From Antrodiella citrinella (taxonomy: Eukaryota; Basidiomycota; Agaricomycetes; Polyporales; Steccherinaceae), in contig SGPM01000020.1 in NCBI GenBank assembly GCA_004802725.1, positions 62,001 through 126,000 on the forward strand: a stretch of 64,000 bases of DNA, given 5' to 3'. This document shows, piece after piece, positions 1-12,412 of the stretch; the first letter of the stretch is position 1, and the number at the start of each line of letters is the position of its first letter. The position numbers and the translations under genes were made by a program. Under the pieces are notes generated by a model that was not told where the DNA came from, searched no databases, and was given only the letters and a program-made list of their open reading frames with translations.

Positions 1-2738
1 GGTGTGCCAAATTGTGCCAAGGTTGAGCTTTCACCGTCAAGCTCGCTGAACCTGTCCAGTACTTACTAGCAGCATCTTGAGGCGTACGACCTTGTATCGA
101 ACAGTGACATTGATGCGATAGGCAGGAAAGTGCCCCTCGATTTTGGTTGTGTCCTTGGGTACAATGGTCAAAACACAAGAGGACGCTAAGCTTGTCAACA
201 TCATTCCAAATGAATGACAGCCAGCACTGGCACAAGCGTAACTTTGACGTATAAGCATGCGATATGTATTATGGACCCCGCGAATGGATTTCCGACATGC
301 TCGTCGTTGTAGTACGCCATCGTCCGGAGTGACGCGCCAGCCAGTAGGAGCTACGACGTTGTCCTGGTCATAGAAGGGCCGCATAGAGTCACGCCATGCA
401 ACCCAAAGAGGTCTATCTGATATCTAATTCCGCTCCTAGTAGAATAAGAATTAGATATGCTTGTAGCAGGCTGCAAAACAACCTGTCTGGACGTTTTTTA
501 ATTGATCCACGTCGTAAGAGGAAGACGGTCAATCTTACTGACACTGTCATTATATCACTTTCTGTGAAATGACCAGCCTTTGAAATTTGAAGTCTTGAGC
601 ACGATGAGGAACTACATAATGAAAAGTCGCGCGAATTGTGCCACTGCCAAGGGTATGAACGGAACGGGCACGGCGGCGTCGGCCACCCATATTAGGAAAA
701 TGCCATCCTGTTTGGGAAGTATGTTCGGGGCAGCTAGGGATCTCCGACTCCTGCCGCCACCGCTGATGATTGCCAAGTCCGTCTCACCTATCCGCAGTCC
801 AGGAAGGTTTAGGGTCTATGCATGGCTCTCAGCGTCCAACACTCGATTACAGTGACCAGAAAGATCGATATATGGTCTTGGACGACGAGCAGTCAAATCG
901 TGTTCAAGTGAGTGCCAATTGGCCCGGGTACTTAGTCTGTCTCTTGTTGGTACATCGCTAGAAATAATAGAATACGGTCACTACCGGAGTCGGTGTCCAC
1001 ACTCACTCGGGTCGAGGCCCCTGTCAGGTCATCCAATTCTCGTAGTGCGTTAACGTTTTAATAATTGGAACCGGGATGCGGCAGACCACTCGACCGGAAT
1101 CGGAATTCGAGAATATGGCCATGGTTCGGAGACTCAAGCACTCCTCTCTCTCTTCCGATTCTCTATATATCATGATGAAACAGGGTGCGTCGTACAGATT
1201 CTGTCCCATTTCTCTTTGACATGACCCCTCACATAAACGGAGTAAACTCAACCGCACTACTGCAGATACCCCCTTATTGTAACGACTCTCATGGCCTCGA
1301 CAAGTTGCAGCTACATTACCACCTACATCACATCACCTGCCGCTCGAGGCAACCGTCGCACTACCCCAAGTTCGAAATTCACAATCGAATACACACTACG
1401 AGAGGAGATGAAGAGATACCCTACCGAGAGGTCTGCCGTTCGAGCGTGGCGAACACAGTGCACCACCGAGGCCAGTAAGGGTAACCAGGAAGAGCTGCTT
1501 GCGCAGGAAGTTGTGAGGCCGCTGCGGCGGAAAAAGGCGTCGAGAGACTTGAGAGATGTCTTCAAGAATGGGGCGGTTGTCTCGTGATATATTGATAAAA
1601 CCTGATGGTGAGTGTTTTAATACGAGATCCTTACCGTCTTTACGCTTCATTTGACTGTCATCTTCGTAGCTAGAACGCTTCGCTGCCAGTGGCTCGCCGC
1701 TGACGTATCCGGATCCCCTGGATAAACCAGACTCATATCCACGGCACCACCATATTCACATCATATTCGTCATGTTTTACGCTAGTAACGGTATTCTTTA
1801 GTTGTCATAATCATGTTGCAATGAGTTGCTGTCATTTGTTTTGGGAGGAGAATTCGAAGTCCGACACCGACAGATCATGTTCTTGAGGTTCGCGCGAGCA
1901 CGCAGTGAAAGCTGGATGTAATAATATATAGATACCGAGGCAAGTTCCAGTCCGATGCGTGTACAAAATCATCCATACAAATCGAGAAGATGAGAATAAG
2001 GGCTCCAATCCGTACATAGTGTCAATCCATACCCGGGCACAAGTCCGAGTCAGTCTACTACAAATCGACAAAATCAGACAAGTCCGAGACACTACTAGTA
2101 TCCAGTCCGTACATAGGCAGGAGATACATTCACAAATGAGAAATCGAGACGAGCCACAGTCGATAGAAGATCCAGGTACAAATCAAAGCAAAAGATAAAG
2201 ATTAGAAGCCAACCTACGTGTTTGGATTATATGTCAAAAAACAAACCCTTGCCCATCCCACCACTCACTCGCGCTCTTCCGTGACTTGAACCCGACGTTA
2301 CTCATGGTTGAGATGCCCAACTTGAGAAGAGACAAGCGTCGAGGAGGAAGAATCCCAAAGAGACCGCGTATGCGTGAACGTGGAGGGGTCCTTGAGGAGT
2401 ACGAAAGACTCGTGTGCATTGATCTGCGCGCTGGCACCACTGGCATCCGAGTTGTTGGTGGTCAACTACTAACTCGGCGAGATAAATCGCACAGCAGTGA
2501 GATGAATGCAAGAACTGTAAAAATCTTGAGATGATCTACAATAATTGACCACACGAGGAAACTTCGACTGACCTAAGTACTCAATGTAAATTGTACGAGC
2601 AGATTCAGACTCAGAGAGAGCTTGGAGAGAGCCAGCAGAGAGCTTGAGCGCCAAATCATGTAATACGTCGCCAAGATCTGAGATCTAACTCAAGCTATTC
2701 TCAAACCTTCACGCTGTAAAGGAACGGTAAAGCACAAC
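1..2738. other. 5' stretch without a recognisable gene
   Basis: Six-frame reading gives only short ORFs (under about 115 codons) with no family signature, no convincing splice-linked exons and no agreement between frames. The segment around 1960-2160 contains a few loosely repeated short words around TCCGTACATAG, but no clear tandem array. The last 300 bases presumably hold the promoter of the coatomer epsilon gene. I see no RNA gene here. Confidence 0.5.
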
Positions 2739-3841
2739 ATGGACTCTTCAGAGCTATATCACATCAAGCAACAGTTTACCCTCGGTATGTTTCGTGGTTC
2801 GTTCTGCACGACAAATCCACTAACAACACGTAGCTGCGTACAAAAGTCTCGTGGACCTGACGCCCGAATCCAACTCACCCGACTACATACCTACCCTGGT
2901 CTATCAAGCTCGCGCACATATCGCCCTGAATGATCCCTCTGCTGCTCTCCAACTGATTCCTTCCGACACCGAGGATGTCTCTGTCAAAGGTGTTGTCGCT
3001 CTGGCACGATATGTCGGTGCTACCGATGAGACCGCCAAGGATGCTGCGCTTGAGGAGCTAAGGGATCTGTGCGTGGAGATTGAAAGCGAAGATGCAGAGG
3101 CTGAGGAGAAGGAGAAAGACTTGGTCAAGGTGCTGGCTGGTACTGCCTTTGCTATCGCGGGCGAAGTCGAGGAGGCACTCGAGACTCTTGGCGCAGGCTC
3201 AAGTACTGAGAACCTGGAAGCGTACGTCATACATTCAAGCTTGATAAATATTGAGATTATTGACCTCATATGGAACAGTGTCGCGTTGATTGTGCAAATA
3301 TACCTGTCCATCAGCCGACCAGACCTCGCCCGTAAGGAATTCGAGCGAGCGAAGCGATGGGCCGAAGACGACGTCCTCCTGCAACTTATCGAGTCCTCCA
3401 TTGTCCTCGTAACGGGAAAGGATGGATACAACGACCCAAACAGCTTCTACACGGAGCAACTCGCCAATCCCTCGCTCACTTCACCTCACCTACTCACGGC
3501 GAGAGGTGTCACTCGCCTCCTGAAAGGAGAGATCTCTGGTGCCAAGTCAGATTTCGAAGAGGCGGTCTCACAACAAGGTGGTAAGGCTGATGCGGAGACG
3601 CTGGCTGCGATGACTGTCGCAGCTGGACTGGGCACGGCGAAGCAGGCAGAGGCAGAGCAACATTGGAGGTAAGCCGTCCATGAAATGACTCACACCATGT
3701 CACTACTGACTTTGGTTGCTCAGTCAATTGACTAGCCAATACCCGACGCATCCTTTAGTGCAGGACGTCCTCAAGAAATCAGCTGCATTTGACGAGTTGG
3801 CGTCGAGGTTCGAGGTGCCCGCTGTCGCTGTTAGGTCTTAG
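2739..3841 (+). CDS. SEC28: Coatomer subunit epsilon (COPI)
   Basis: This is the epsilon subunit of the COPI coat, which stabilises alpha-COP and works in retrograde Golgi-to-ER and intra-Golgi transport. The start is the ATG opening MDSSELYHIKQQFTLG. Introns are read at 2786-2833, 3222-3278 (57 nt, in frame) and 3669-3723, and the protein ends EVPAVAVRS before a TAG. The product is about 290 residues, the usual length. It is a helical TPR-like solenoid. Recognisable family segments are YIPTLVYQARAHIAL near the N-terminus, LARKEFERAKRWAEDD in the middle and the C-terminal NPSLTSPHLLTARGVTRLL. SF3B1 follows on the same strand after about 290 bp. Exon boundaries come from GT/AG sites and frame continuity. 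The family assignment is firm; the first short exon is less certain. Confidence 0.9.
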
Positions 3842-4130
3842 TCGCTTCCTCTCTGTTTCTTTACTCATTAATGTATACAATTCTCGGTTCTATATATGCA
3901 CGGCAGTCATTACGACTGAAGAGGTTCGTCGTTGCACAATATGAACTCGTTTGAATGTCATGTTCATGATTGTTCTTGGTGTAAGCCTGTGCCGCATGGA
4001 TTGAGGCGGAGTTCGAAATCCACGTGCCGCGCGCGCCTGGGAAGCGCTTAGTCACGGCTCCGCTGCTGTAACTTGACTCTAGTGCTGTGAGTCTACGGAC
4101 TTTGCTTGCTCTCATTCCACAACCACCATC

Positions 4131-7100
4131 ATGTCCTCTGAAGAACCTAGACTTGTCGATTCTTTCACGGTCCCCAAAGATGTCTTGCAGGAATTCCAAG
4201 ACATGGCCGAAGAGGAGGATATAGACCCATTTGCCGAGACAGCGTCCAAACGACAAATTGCGTCTCGCCAGTCGGATTACCAGAACCGCAGATTCAAGAG
4301 GCAGGCCAACGAGAGTGCAGATGCGTTCAAGGCGTTGGAGGAGGGTACGGAGGTGGAGGGAGGTTATCAGGATGCGATGAGGGTGCAGATGCTGGAGAAG
4401 GAGGAAGAAAGGGTGAAGCGTCTCATTGAGGATAAGGAGAGGGAGGCGAGAGAGGAGGGTCAGGATAAGATGGACCTGGACAAAACACCACCGCGAGCGG
4501 AGATTGAGGAAGTTATGAAGGACCTCGCTGCTGCTTCAGGGACGAAGCGCAAACGCAGGTGGGACGTAGAGGAGCCTGCGGCGGGCGAGGTCAAGGCGGA
4601 GGATAAAGGAGAGTGGTTGAAGGAGGCTCTCGAGGAAGCTGCGCCGAAGAAACGTCGATCTCGGTGGGATGCCACACCTGCGGATGTTGGCGCTGGGGAG
4701 ACACCAAAACGGTCGCGTTGGGACCAGACCCCGACCGTTGTCGACGCGCCAATGCAGCAAATCATCATGAACGCACCGGGATTCATGCATGAGGATAAAC
4801 ACAACAGGTACCTCACAGATGAGGAGCTTGATGCTCTGCTCCCCACATCGGGTTACGCTATTGTCACGCCTCCACCGGGATATGCACCAATGGTACGACC
4901 TCCCAAGCTTTCTGCCACGCCTGTAACTGAGGTTGGCGGTTTCCAAATTCAAGAAAGCTCAGATGCGGCTGCTCAAGCTGCTGCGGCTGGTCTGGCCCCT
5001 GAGCTTCCTACTGAAATCCCTGGTGTTGGCAGTCTCGCGTTCTTCAAGCCCGAGGATGCACAATACTTCGCCAAGATCCTCAAGGAGGAGGATGAAACGG
5101 AGTTGAGTGTCGACGAGATGAAAGAGCGCAAGATCATGCGACTCTTGCTCAAAATCAAGAACGGTACGCCTCCCGTTCGTAAAACGGCTCTGAGGCAAAT
5201 CACCGATAAAGCTCGCGACTTTGGTGCTGGACCTTTATTCGACAAGATTCTGCCTCTTCTCATGGAGCGTACGTTGGAGGACCAGGAACGTCACCTGCTC
5301 GTCAAGGTCATTGACCGAGTACTCTACAAGCTGGACGACCTCGTGCGACCGTACGTCCACAAGATCCTGGTCGTCATCGAGCCACTGCTTATTGACGAGG
5401 ACTACTACGCCCGTGTGGAAGGTCGTGAGATCATTTCCAACCTCTCCAAGGCTGCTGGTCTTGCACACATGATTTCGACCATGCGTCCAGATATTGACCA
5501 CGCCGACGAGTATGTGCGTAATACGACTGCGCGTGCCTTCTCCGTCGTTGCCTCCGCCCTCGGTATCCCCTCCCTCCTCCCCTTCTTGAAAGCCGTCTGT
5601 CGCAGCAAGAAGTCCTGGCAAGCCCGTCACACTGGTATCCGTATCGTGCAGCAAATCGCCATCATGATGGGTTGCGCTGTCCTTCCTCATCTACGGAATC
5701 TGGTGGATTGTATCGCACACGGTCTGCAGGACGAGCAGCAGAAGGTCCGAACGATGACTGCTCTTGGTCTCGCCGCTCTCGCTGAAGCCGCCGCACCATA
5801 CGGTATCGAGTCGTTCGATAATGTCCTCAAACCCCTGTGGGTTGGTATCCGTCTCCATCGTGGCAAGAGTTTGGCCGCCTTCCTCAAGGCTATCGGTTTC
5901 ATTCTGCCCCTCATGGATCCCGAATACGTCGCATACTACATTAAGGAAGTCACGATCATTCTTATTCGTGAGTTCCAAACGTCGGACGAGGAGATGAAGA
6001 AGATTGTCCTCAAGGTCGTCCAGCAGTGTGCCGCCACTGAGGGTGTCACCGCCGCGTACATCAAGCAGGACATTCTCCCTGACTTCTTCAAGTCGTTCTG
6101 GGTGCGTCGGATGGCTCTTGACCGGAGAAATTACAGGCAAGTTGTTGACACGACCGTGGAGCTGGCGCAGAAGGCGGGCGTAGCGGAGATTGTTGGGCGC
6201 ATCGTGAACGAGCTGAAGGACGAGGCCGAGCCATACAGGAAGATGGTTATGGAGACCATCACCAAGGTCGTTGCTTCGTTGGGTGCGTCGGATATCGACG
6301 AGAGGTTGGAAGTCCGACTCGTGGACGGCATCATCTACTCGTTCCAGGAACAGACCACTGAAGATCAGGTCATGTTGGACGGTTTCGGTACGGTCGTCAA
6401 CGCTCTCGGCATCCGAGTCAAGCCCTACCTCACACAGATTGTCTCTACTATTCTTTGGCGTCTCAACAACAAGAGTGCCAAGGTCCGTCAGCAAGCGGCA
6501 GACTTGACTACACGTCTTGCGGTCGTCATCAAGCAGTGTGGGGAGGATCAGCTCTTGAGCAAGCTTGGACTAGTCTTGTTCGAGCAGTTGGGAGAAGAGT
6601 ATCCCGACACCCTTGGCAGTATCATCGCTGCCGAAGGTGCTATTGCCAACGTAGTGGGTATGACGCAGATGAACCCCCCAGTGAAAGATCTTCGTGAGTG
6701 TTCTCTTGCCATGCACTCTATGACACAGTACGCTAACATTTGTTCAGTCCCTCGTATGACGCCAATTCTTCGGAATCGTCATGAGAAGGTGCAAGAAGCC
6801 ACGATCAACTTGATCGGTCGCATCGCCGATCGTGGTGCAGAGTTCGTGCCTGCACGAGAATGGATGCGCATTTGCTTCGAACTGCTTGATCTTTTGAAGG
6901 CACACAAGAAGGGAATCCGACGGGCGGCTGTCAACTCTTTTGGTTACATCGCCAAAAGTTTGGGTCCTCAGGATGTCCTGCAAGTCCTCCTCACCAATCT
7001 GCGCGTCCAGGAGCGACAAAGTCGTGTCTGCTCCACAGTCGCCATCGCTATCGTCGCCGAGACGTGTGGACCATTCACTTGCATCCCCGCTATCCTGAAC

Positions 7101-7619
7101 GAATACCGTACCGCCGAGCTGAACGTCCGCACGGGTTGTCTCAAAGCCCTCACCTTCGTCTTCGAGTACGTCGGTCCTCAGTCGGCGTACTACGCAGACT
7201 CGGTCGTGACAATGCTGGAGGACGCACTCACCGATCGTGACCTCGTCCATCGGCAGACTGCGAGCGTCATCGTGAAGCATCTCGCGCTAGGCGTCGCCGG
7301 CCTCGGGTGCGAAGACTCGATGCTGCACCTGATGAACCTCGTCTGGCCGAACTGCTTCGAGACCTCGCCGCATGTCATCGGTGCTGTCATGGACGCCATC
7401 GAGGCGATGCGCGTCACCCTTGGCCCTGGTGTCTTGCTAAGCTACATCCTCCAGGGGCTCTTCCATCCCGCGCGGAAGGTCCGGGAGGTCTATTGGCGGG
7501 TGTACAACTCGTTGTATTTGGGTGCGGAGGATGCGTTGGTGCCTTTCTATCCGGATTTGGGCGAGTTGAGTGAGGGGCAGAATGTGTTTGATCGTCATCC
7601 TTTGCAGATGTTCATTTAG
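4131..7619 (+). CDS. SF3B1: Splicing factor 3B subunit 1 (SF3B1/Prp10/Hsh155)
   Basis: SF3B1 is the U2 snRNP HEAT-repeat protein that clamps the branch-point/U2 duplex during prespliceosome assembly. Residues 1-200 are disordered and carry three U2AF-ligand-type RW motifs: KRRWD near 141, RSRWD near 176 and RSRWD near 194. From about residue 330 to the end lie the HEAT repeats, with near-invariant stretches such as [20 protein letters not shown] and [15 protein letters not shown]. Lys538 sits at the position equivalent to human K700, the cancer-mutation hotspot, and is unchanged. The frame reads through, but 6694-6747 is a 54-nt in-frame intron with GTGAGT donor, a CTAAC branch point and a CAG acceptor. 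Removing it restores the conserved DLLPR sequence and leaves about 1144 residues. The C-terminal ten residues differ from the animal tail. Confidence 0.96.
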   Translation: MSSEEPRLVDSFTVPKDVLQEFQDMAEEEDIDPFAETASKRQIASRQSDYQNRRFKRQANESADAFKALEEGTEVEGGYQDAMRVQMLEKEEERVKRLIEDKEREAREEGQDKMDLDKTPPRAEIEEVMKDLAAASGTKRKRRWDVEEPAAGEVKAEDKGEWLKEALEEAAPKKRRSRWDATPADVGAGETPKRSRWDQTPTVVDAPMQQIIMNAPGFMHEDKHNRYLTDEELDALLPTSGYAIVTPPPGYAPMVRPPKLSATPVTEVGGFQIQESSDAAAQAAAAGLAPELPTEIPGVGSLAFFKPEDAQYFAKILKEEDETELSVDEMKERKIMRLLLKIKNGTPPVRKTALRQITDKARDFGAGPLFDKILPLLMERTLEDQERHLLVKVIDRVLYKLDDLVRPYVHKILVVIEPLLIDEDYYARVEGREIISNLSKAAGLAHMISTMRPDIDHADEYVRNTTARAFSVVASALGIPSLLPFLKAVCRSKKSWQARHTGIRIVQQIAIMMGCAVLPHLRNLVDCIAHGLQDEQQKVRTMTALGLAALAEAAAPYGIESFDNVLKPLWVGIRLHRGKSLAAFLKAIGFILPLMDPEYVAYYIKEVTIILIREFQTSDEEMKKIVLKVVQQCAATEGVTAAYIKQDILPDFFKSFWVRRMALDRRNYRQVVDTTVELAQKAGVAEIVGRIVNELKDEAEPYRKMVMETITKVVASLGASDIDERLEVRLVDGIIYSFQEQTTEDQVMLDGFGTVVNALGIRVKPYLTQIVSTILWRLNNKSAKVRQQAADLTTRLAVVIKQCGEDQLLSKLGLVLFEQLGEEYPDTLGSIIAAEGAIANVVGMTQMNPPVKDLRECSLAMHSMTQYANICSVPRMTPILRNRHEKVQEATINLIGRIADRGAEFVPAREWMRICFELLDLLKAHKKGIRRAAVNSFGYIAKSLGPQDVLQVLLTNLRVQERQSRVCSTVAIAIVAETCGPFTCIPAILNEYRTAELNVRTGCLKALTFVFEYVGPQSAYYADSVVTMLEDALTDRDLVHRQTASVIVKHLALGVAGLGCEDSMLHLMNLVWPNCFETSPHVIGAVMDAIEAMRVTLGPGVLLSYILQGLFHPARKVREVYWRVYNSLYLGAEDALVPFYPDLGELSEGQNVFDRHPLQMFI

Positions 7620-8409
7620 TTGCTTTTCTCTTTTCCTTTTCCTTCTTTTGTTGCTGCTGTTGTAAAGTTCATGTACATATGACTCCGTGTGGTCTTTCGT
7701 AGATAAATTCAGTGTATAGGTACGGTGAACCGACGCCGTTCAAGTTGTTCTTGCGCTTACTGTGTGGTTGAGAGTGACAGCAATCATCGGCAGTATGTCC
7801 GCAGGTGATAATCGATAATCCTTTGTCATAAGGTCGACATTTGCGGGGTCTCTGAATTGCAAAGATGTTCTTGGCTGTTACTGTCGGTGTCACTCGAAGT
7901 TGGTGTCATGTCATGTGCATCCATCGTGCATCCGCACGGTCAATCCGATCAGACATAATAGGTCAATCAAAGCCATCTTCGCAAACACGACGGTCAGATT
8001 TCGACAGGTTATCAGAAACAAGAAAATTCGTATGACATTAAGGATTTCCGATAGAATGGACTTCATGGGTATGTACTTGCGAGGTAGCCGTCGTCAGTAT
8101 GTGTAATATGTGTAACAATATGGGACGTGCGTGCATGGTAATGATGGTCGTACAAGAGAGCCTGAGTAGGCGGGCAGCGTGAGAGCGAGGAGTGATAAGA
8201 AGGAGGGGAGCAAGAAGAAGGATCTATGGGAGAGGAAAGCAGAGAGATGATTGTCATGGTAATAATCATGAGATGGACGTTGTCGAAGAGGCAAGCAAGC
8301 AACATCGACAAGAAATGGAAAAGAGATGAGAAAGTTGAAAACCTGACGCCTAATGGGTGACGTGTGGAAATCCGAAGAACGCACAGAGAAAGATGCAAGA
8401 GAGCACTCC
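7620..8409. other. Intergenic, convergent gene ends
   Basis: This is the stretch between the SF3B1 stop and the stop of the oppositely oriented monooxygenase. It presumably holds both 3' UTRs. The part near 8150-8340 is rich in GA on the + strand and produces low-complexity ORFs on the opposite strand. I see no gene, tRNA or repeat array. Confidence 0.5.
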
Positions 8410-10553
8410 TCAGGACTCTTCATCATCCGAATGATGCCCCGTAACCGACGTGACTGCGCCGTACATGAACCCCATCTGTTGATGCGTACCCGCATCCGCC
8501 GCGTGGTCGTCTTGATAGCTCTGCTGCTGCTGGCCTTTGGCACGTTGACTGAACCGGCCCCAATCCACCCACCACTCCTCCGCCGCATCCTCCGCTTCAT
8601 AACAGAAGATCTCAGCGAACACGTCCAACTCTCGCTTCAAGATGCCCTCGTCCCAGTCATCTGTTCGCGACAGCGGCGCCATGTTCGCATTCCGGGCGTC
8701 CCGATCCGGACCATATGGCAGCATGACGAGTTGGGCGTTCGTGATATCCTCCTGCTTGACAACCTTCGTACGTGCTTCTCGGAGCTCTTGATAAGCACTG
8801 AGGAACGACCCTATTTGTGAGTGGTCACTCAGGTGGGAGAACAGCGTGCCAAAGACGACGGCGTCTTCGACAACCATACTGGAGATATGGGATCCTCCGG
8901 GCTGATATGAAGAACTAGTATGAGAACGGCTTTGACCGAGACACAAAGGGACGATGACAAAAGGCTAGAAAAACAAAGTTTACTCACAAACCATGGGTGC
9001 GCCGCCTCTCCTATCAAAACTATGCGCCCCGAATCGTCCGACCAATTTTCCAACTCTTCCGCACGCTTCATGAACCGAGTGCGGGTTAGGAAAGGCACCA
9101 TCGCCAGAAGGCGTTGAATACTAGAAGTGTACGTGATTTGAGCGTGGTGAGCGAAGCTCGGGGAAAGGGGATCATGCTCACCTGGGTGCGTACGGGGTGA
9201 AGTCTATGCTTGTCGTAGGAATGACCTCGTACCAAGATTCCGGGCCCACATTATCTGGACCGGCTTCGTCGTTAGGCCAGAAAAGTTGAACGGAGAATTC
9301 TTTCTTCGCGCGCTGTACCTGGAGCTGTCAGTCTAGACTACCGGACTTGACCAGGAACTCAAGGACATACAACGGGATGGCCTGAGAAGACAAACGAATG
9401 AGCTTTATGGGTCAACGCGCATGATCCGGACAACTTACAACATAAACTGCGTCTAGGACCCATGAAGATCGGCCACTGTAGTGCGAAGATCAATGAGAAG
9501 CTGCGGTGAGAAGGAAAGAAGACTGTCATACCTCATCGGCGAGAACGAAGCTGCTCCAATCGGGGTCTTTGAGCATGGCATCTGCGGGAATGATGCCTCC
9601 CAGCACCGTTACGCCAACAGGCTCAGCGGTGTCATCAATGTCAAAAGCTGTTTGCCGGACGATGCTGGTGGGACCGTCGGCACCGACAACCAGGTCGGCG
9701 GTGTAGACTTGCCCGCTGGCCAAGACAACACGTGGCTCCGGTGATTCGTCAGATTGTCCCGCCTCGACCGCGACGACCTCGACCCCCAGCTCTACTGTAA
9801 CACCAGCCTCAACGGCCAATCTGTAGAGCATTTTGTGAACATCCTCATGCTGAGAAAAGGAAGTCAGTGATGGCTGATGATGATTAGGTTAAGTGACGTA
9901 CATGCATCATCAAGAAGTCACCTCCAGTTTCCTTCATAACAGCTGGTGTCCAATGGTGGTATCCTACTCGTTCACCTGATACCACTTGTGGTAGTCCTCC
10001 CCATCAACAAACTGCGCGCTGTCAAGCAGGCGAGAATGGATACTCACAGTCATACCAAGGGGTCCCGACATTTCTAACTGAAATTCGCGACAGCTCCTCC
10101 TCACCGATCCAGTCCTTGAATATTTTGCTGAGGTTGGGCGGTACTCTCAATCCCGCCGCAGGTACGTCCAGTTTTTGTAGTTTTTCGAGAACCCGCACTC
10201 GATGTCCGGCTTTGCGCAGGACGTACGCGGTAGCTAGCCCGGAAAGGCCTGGAGCAACAGAGAGCAACGTCAGTACATGTGGGCGATGACCTCGATCGAG
10301 TAATGTGAAATAGGTGCAAGGAAGAAAATAAAATGCAGGAGGTCGCAAAGCGACGGATTTGCCTCCGCATTGCAGATCTGAGCGGCTGAGCGGCTGAGCG
10401 GCGGTCACCGATGATGGGGGCGGCCGCGGCGGGATTTACCCCAAATAGATAGAATGACTTACCGCCACCGACGATGATCCAGTCGAGCTGGAGAGAGGCG
10501 GTAGCTTGGATTGTCGGCATGGGGGCAGGGATTTGAGATGGTCTTCCCATCAT
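8410..10553 (-). CDS. FAD-dependent monooxygenase (salicylate hydroxylase-like)
   Basis: A class A flavoprotein monooxygenase, probably acting on an aromatic or related small substrate. The protein starts MMGRPSQIPAPMPTIQ. Joining exon 1 to exon 2 across an intron at 10249-10462 recreates the FAD-binding Rossmann motif IIVGGGLSGLATAYVL followed by an acidic strand end (VLEK). Further exons give GERVGYHHW-type sequence, then ADLVVGADGPTSIVR (the DG motif), then IVLIGEAAHPWF joined to VVEDAVVFG (the GD-like motif holding the FAD ribityl). At least six short introns are needed. Odd points: the usual GPGRHVVGYP segment is represented by GPRRSLCCHP, and the C-terminus has a glutamine run. It stands alone with no biosynthetic partner genes. 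The substrate cannot be predicted, and loss of conserved glycines leaves activity uncertain. Confidence 0.85.
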
Positions 10554-12412
10554 GGTTGAATTATAAGTTGTCCCCGAGGTGTGAGACGGTTTTGTCTTCA
10601 CGACGGACGATTTGCCACGTAGCGCTCGGAATGCCGTGACAAAAGGTCCAAGGTCGGGAACATAGCAGCCACAGCTCCTTTTATGGTAGTCCTCCTTCCT
10701 CTCTCGGATATTTTCAACTCCGCGCGTTGTTCGGCAGGCTTCGGCGAGACTTTCTTCTGCAGGGCTCTGATGGCGCGAGTAGATCCACATAATTAAAATC
10801 GATTCGCTCCTGTGTGCAGGGTAGCGTACAGACGACTTCGAGCAACCTCCACGAGGGAATCGGACTATGCAACTCGTAGCAAACAGCCGCACCCATCACC
10901 GTCTCCTTATCCCACTGACAGTTCGAATATTTCCCGACTTCCCGCACCCCATGGGGCTCGTTTTTCGGAGATTCATCCCTCACGATAAGTGTGTATCCTA
11001 ACGGGATTTCTCGCTGTAAGTTCCGGGCACTAGAGTCTTTCTGAAAGAGCTTTCCATGACGCCTGGTGCGGTGACTTTGAGGTAACCGACTTGATCTCCG
11101 CGGCTCCGCCGACTCCTTCAGAGCGCCACAGCCCAACCACAATTTGAAGAGGTGTCGGCCAAGGTCTCAAGTGTTGTAAGTACCGTACTGCACCTGCGAT
11201 GCCTTCTAGAGTGGAAATTGTAGCGTTATCTCTCATCATACCCACTAGAACATTGTACGGCAAAGGCCCTTCGGAAGTGTGAGAGGATGTTATCACAATC
11301 CTGGCGGGCGCAAATGGTAAACCTTCGAAGGTCCTCCAACCCTGGACAGGTTTACATTTTGCCTAGAATTCTAGCCCAGCGTTGAACGTTGAGGCCTGAA
11401 GTCTGAGACCTGGAGATGTACATTTTATACACCACGTCTCGTATGTACAACCACCGATTCCCGGTCATCGTGTGTCCCTCAAGGTAGATATGTTTTTTTC
11501 TTCCGCCCACTGATCAGAAACGACCAAACGACCAGAAAAATCACGTGGTTTAGGCAACGTTGGAACTTGGGATATCGGATCGGGGGTGCGCCGAGACATA
11601 TCAGGCCCACGCGCCAGATTATGGGTCAAAAGAAACTGGAAAGGGATCGATGAAAGTGTAAACGTAAAACCCTCTCATTGATTATGCCCCGCCCAGACAT
11701 CCGAGGTTGTGGCGGAGGAGCTCGGAGGAGTCTGAAGGAGTCTGAAGACCTCTGAAGACCTCCACTTCGTATGATGACCGACCGGCAAGATCCCGACAAA
11801 AGTGCTCGAAGAACGAAAAGTTCAACATATCGGGCACATCATGCACAAGGTCCGCAGCCTGAGTACACTGATGATCTGCTGATGATGATGTACGGAGAAC
11901 CCGACACACAGTCACCTGCTGAACATGGCCGACAGTGACCCCCACCGATCCCGTCAATATTAATTGAACCTGGTCACGACTTGCAGGGAAATCCGACACC
12001 CGGATTAGTCCAGGATCTCGGTCAAATACTGGAACAGCAAGTGAGTTATTATGGCTCGCGGTCAGGGCCGTTGCCAGGGCTGTTGGGGGCATCCTGGACC
12101 TGGAGACGCGGTTTCCGCAAACGGTTTTCGGGGGACACCGAGATGAGCGAAGCGAGTATCATTGACGGACCAAGCTTGACGATATTCATTGCTGTCATCT
12201 GTGTGGGCACATTGAACACACTGCACGCTACTGCACGGCGGCCATGTCTGCCTGCCTGGAATGTACTTTGACCGCGAAAAGCAAAGATAAATAGTGTCTG
12301 TGCCAGTGTGTATTACTGTACCTAGTCAACAACCGGGATGTATAAGAGGAACAAACAACAAAACGCGCCAGGAGGTCTTTCTGAAACTTCTTCATGTTCG
12401 CATTAGCAGAGT
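10554..12412. other. Intergenic, no recognisable gene
   Basis: About 1.9 kb between the monooxygenase start and the AP-1 gamma stop. The longest ORFs (11682-12092 minus, 10714-11142 minus) have no family signature and no supporting splice-linked exons. Small tandem words are visible: AGCGGCTG repeats near 10380-10402, and GGAGTCTGAA/GACCTCTGAA repeats near 11727-11765. The first few hundred bases probably carry the monooxygenase promoter. Confidence 0.45.

Noticed and set aside
5691..6494. A 267-codon open frame on the minus strand inside SF3B1
   Set aside because: It is a mirror of the highly constrained SF3B1 coding frame; composition and position explain it, and it has no family features.
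8094..8600. Minus-strand ORF of 168 codons downstream of the monooxygenase
   Set aside because: It overlaps the last monooxygenase exon in a different frame and owes its openness to a GA-rich stretch.
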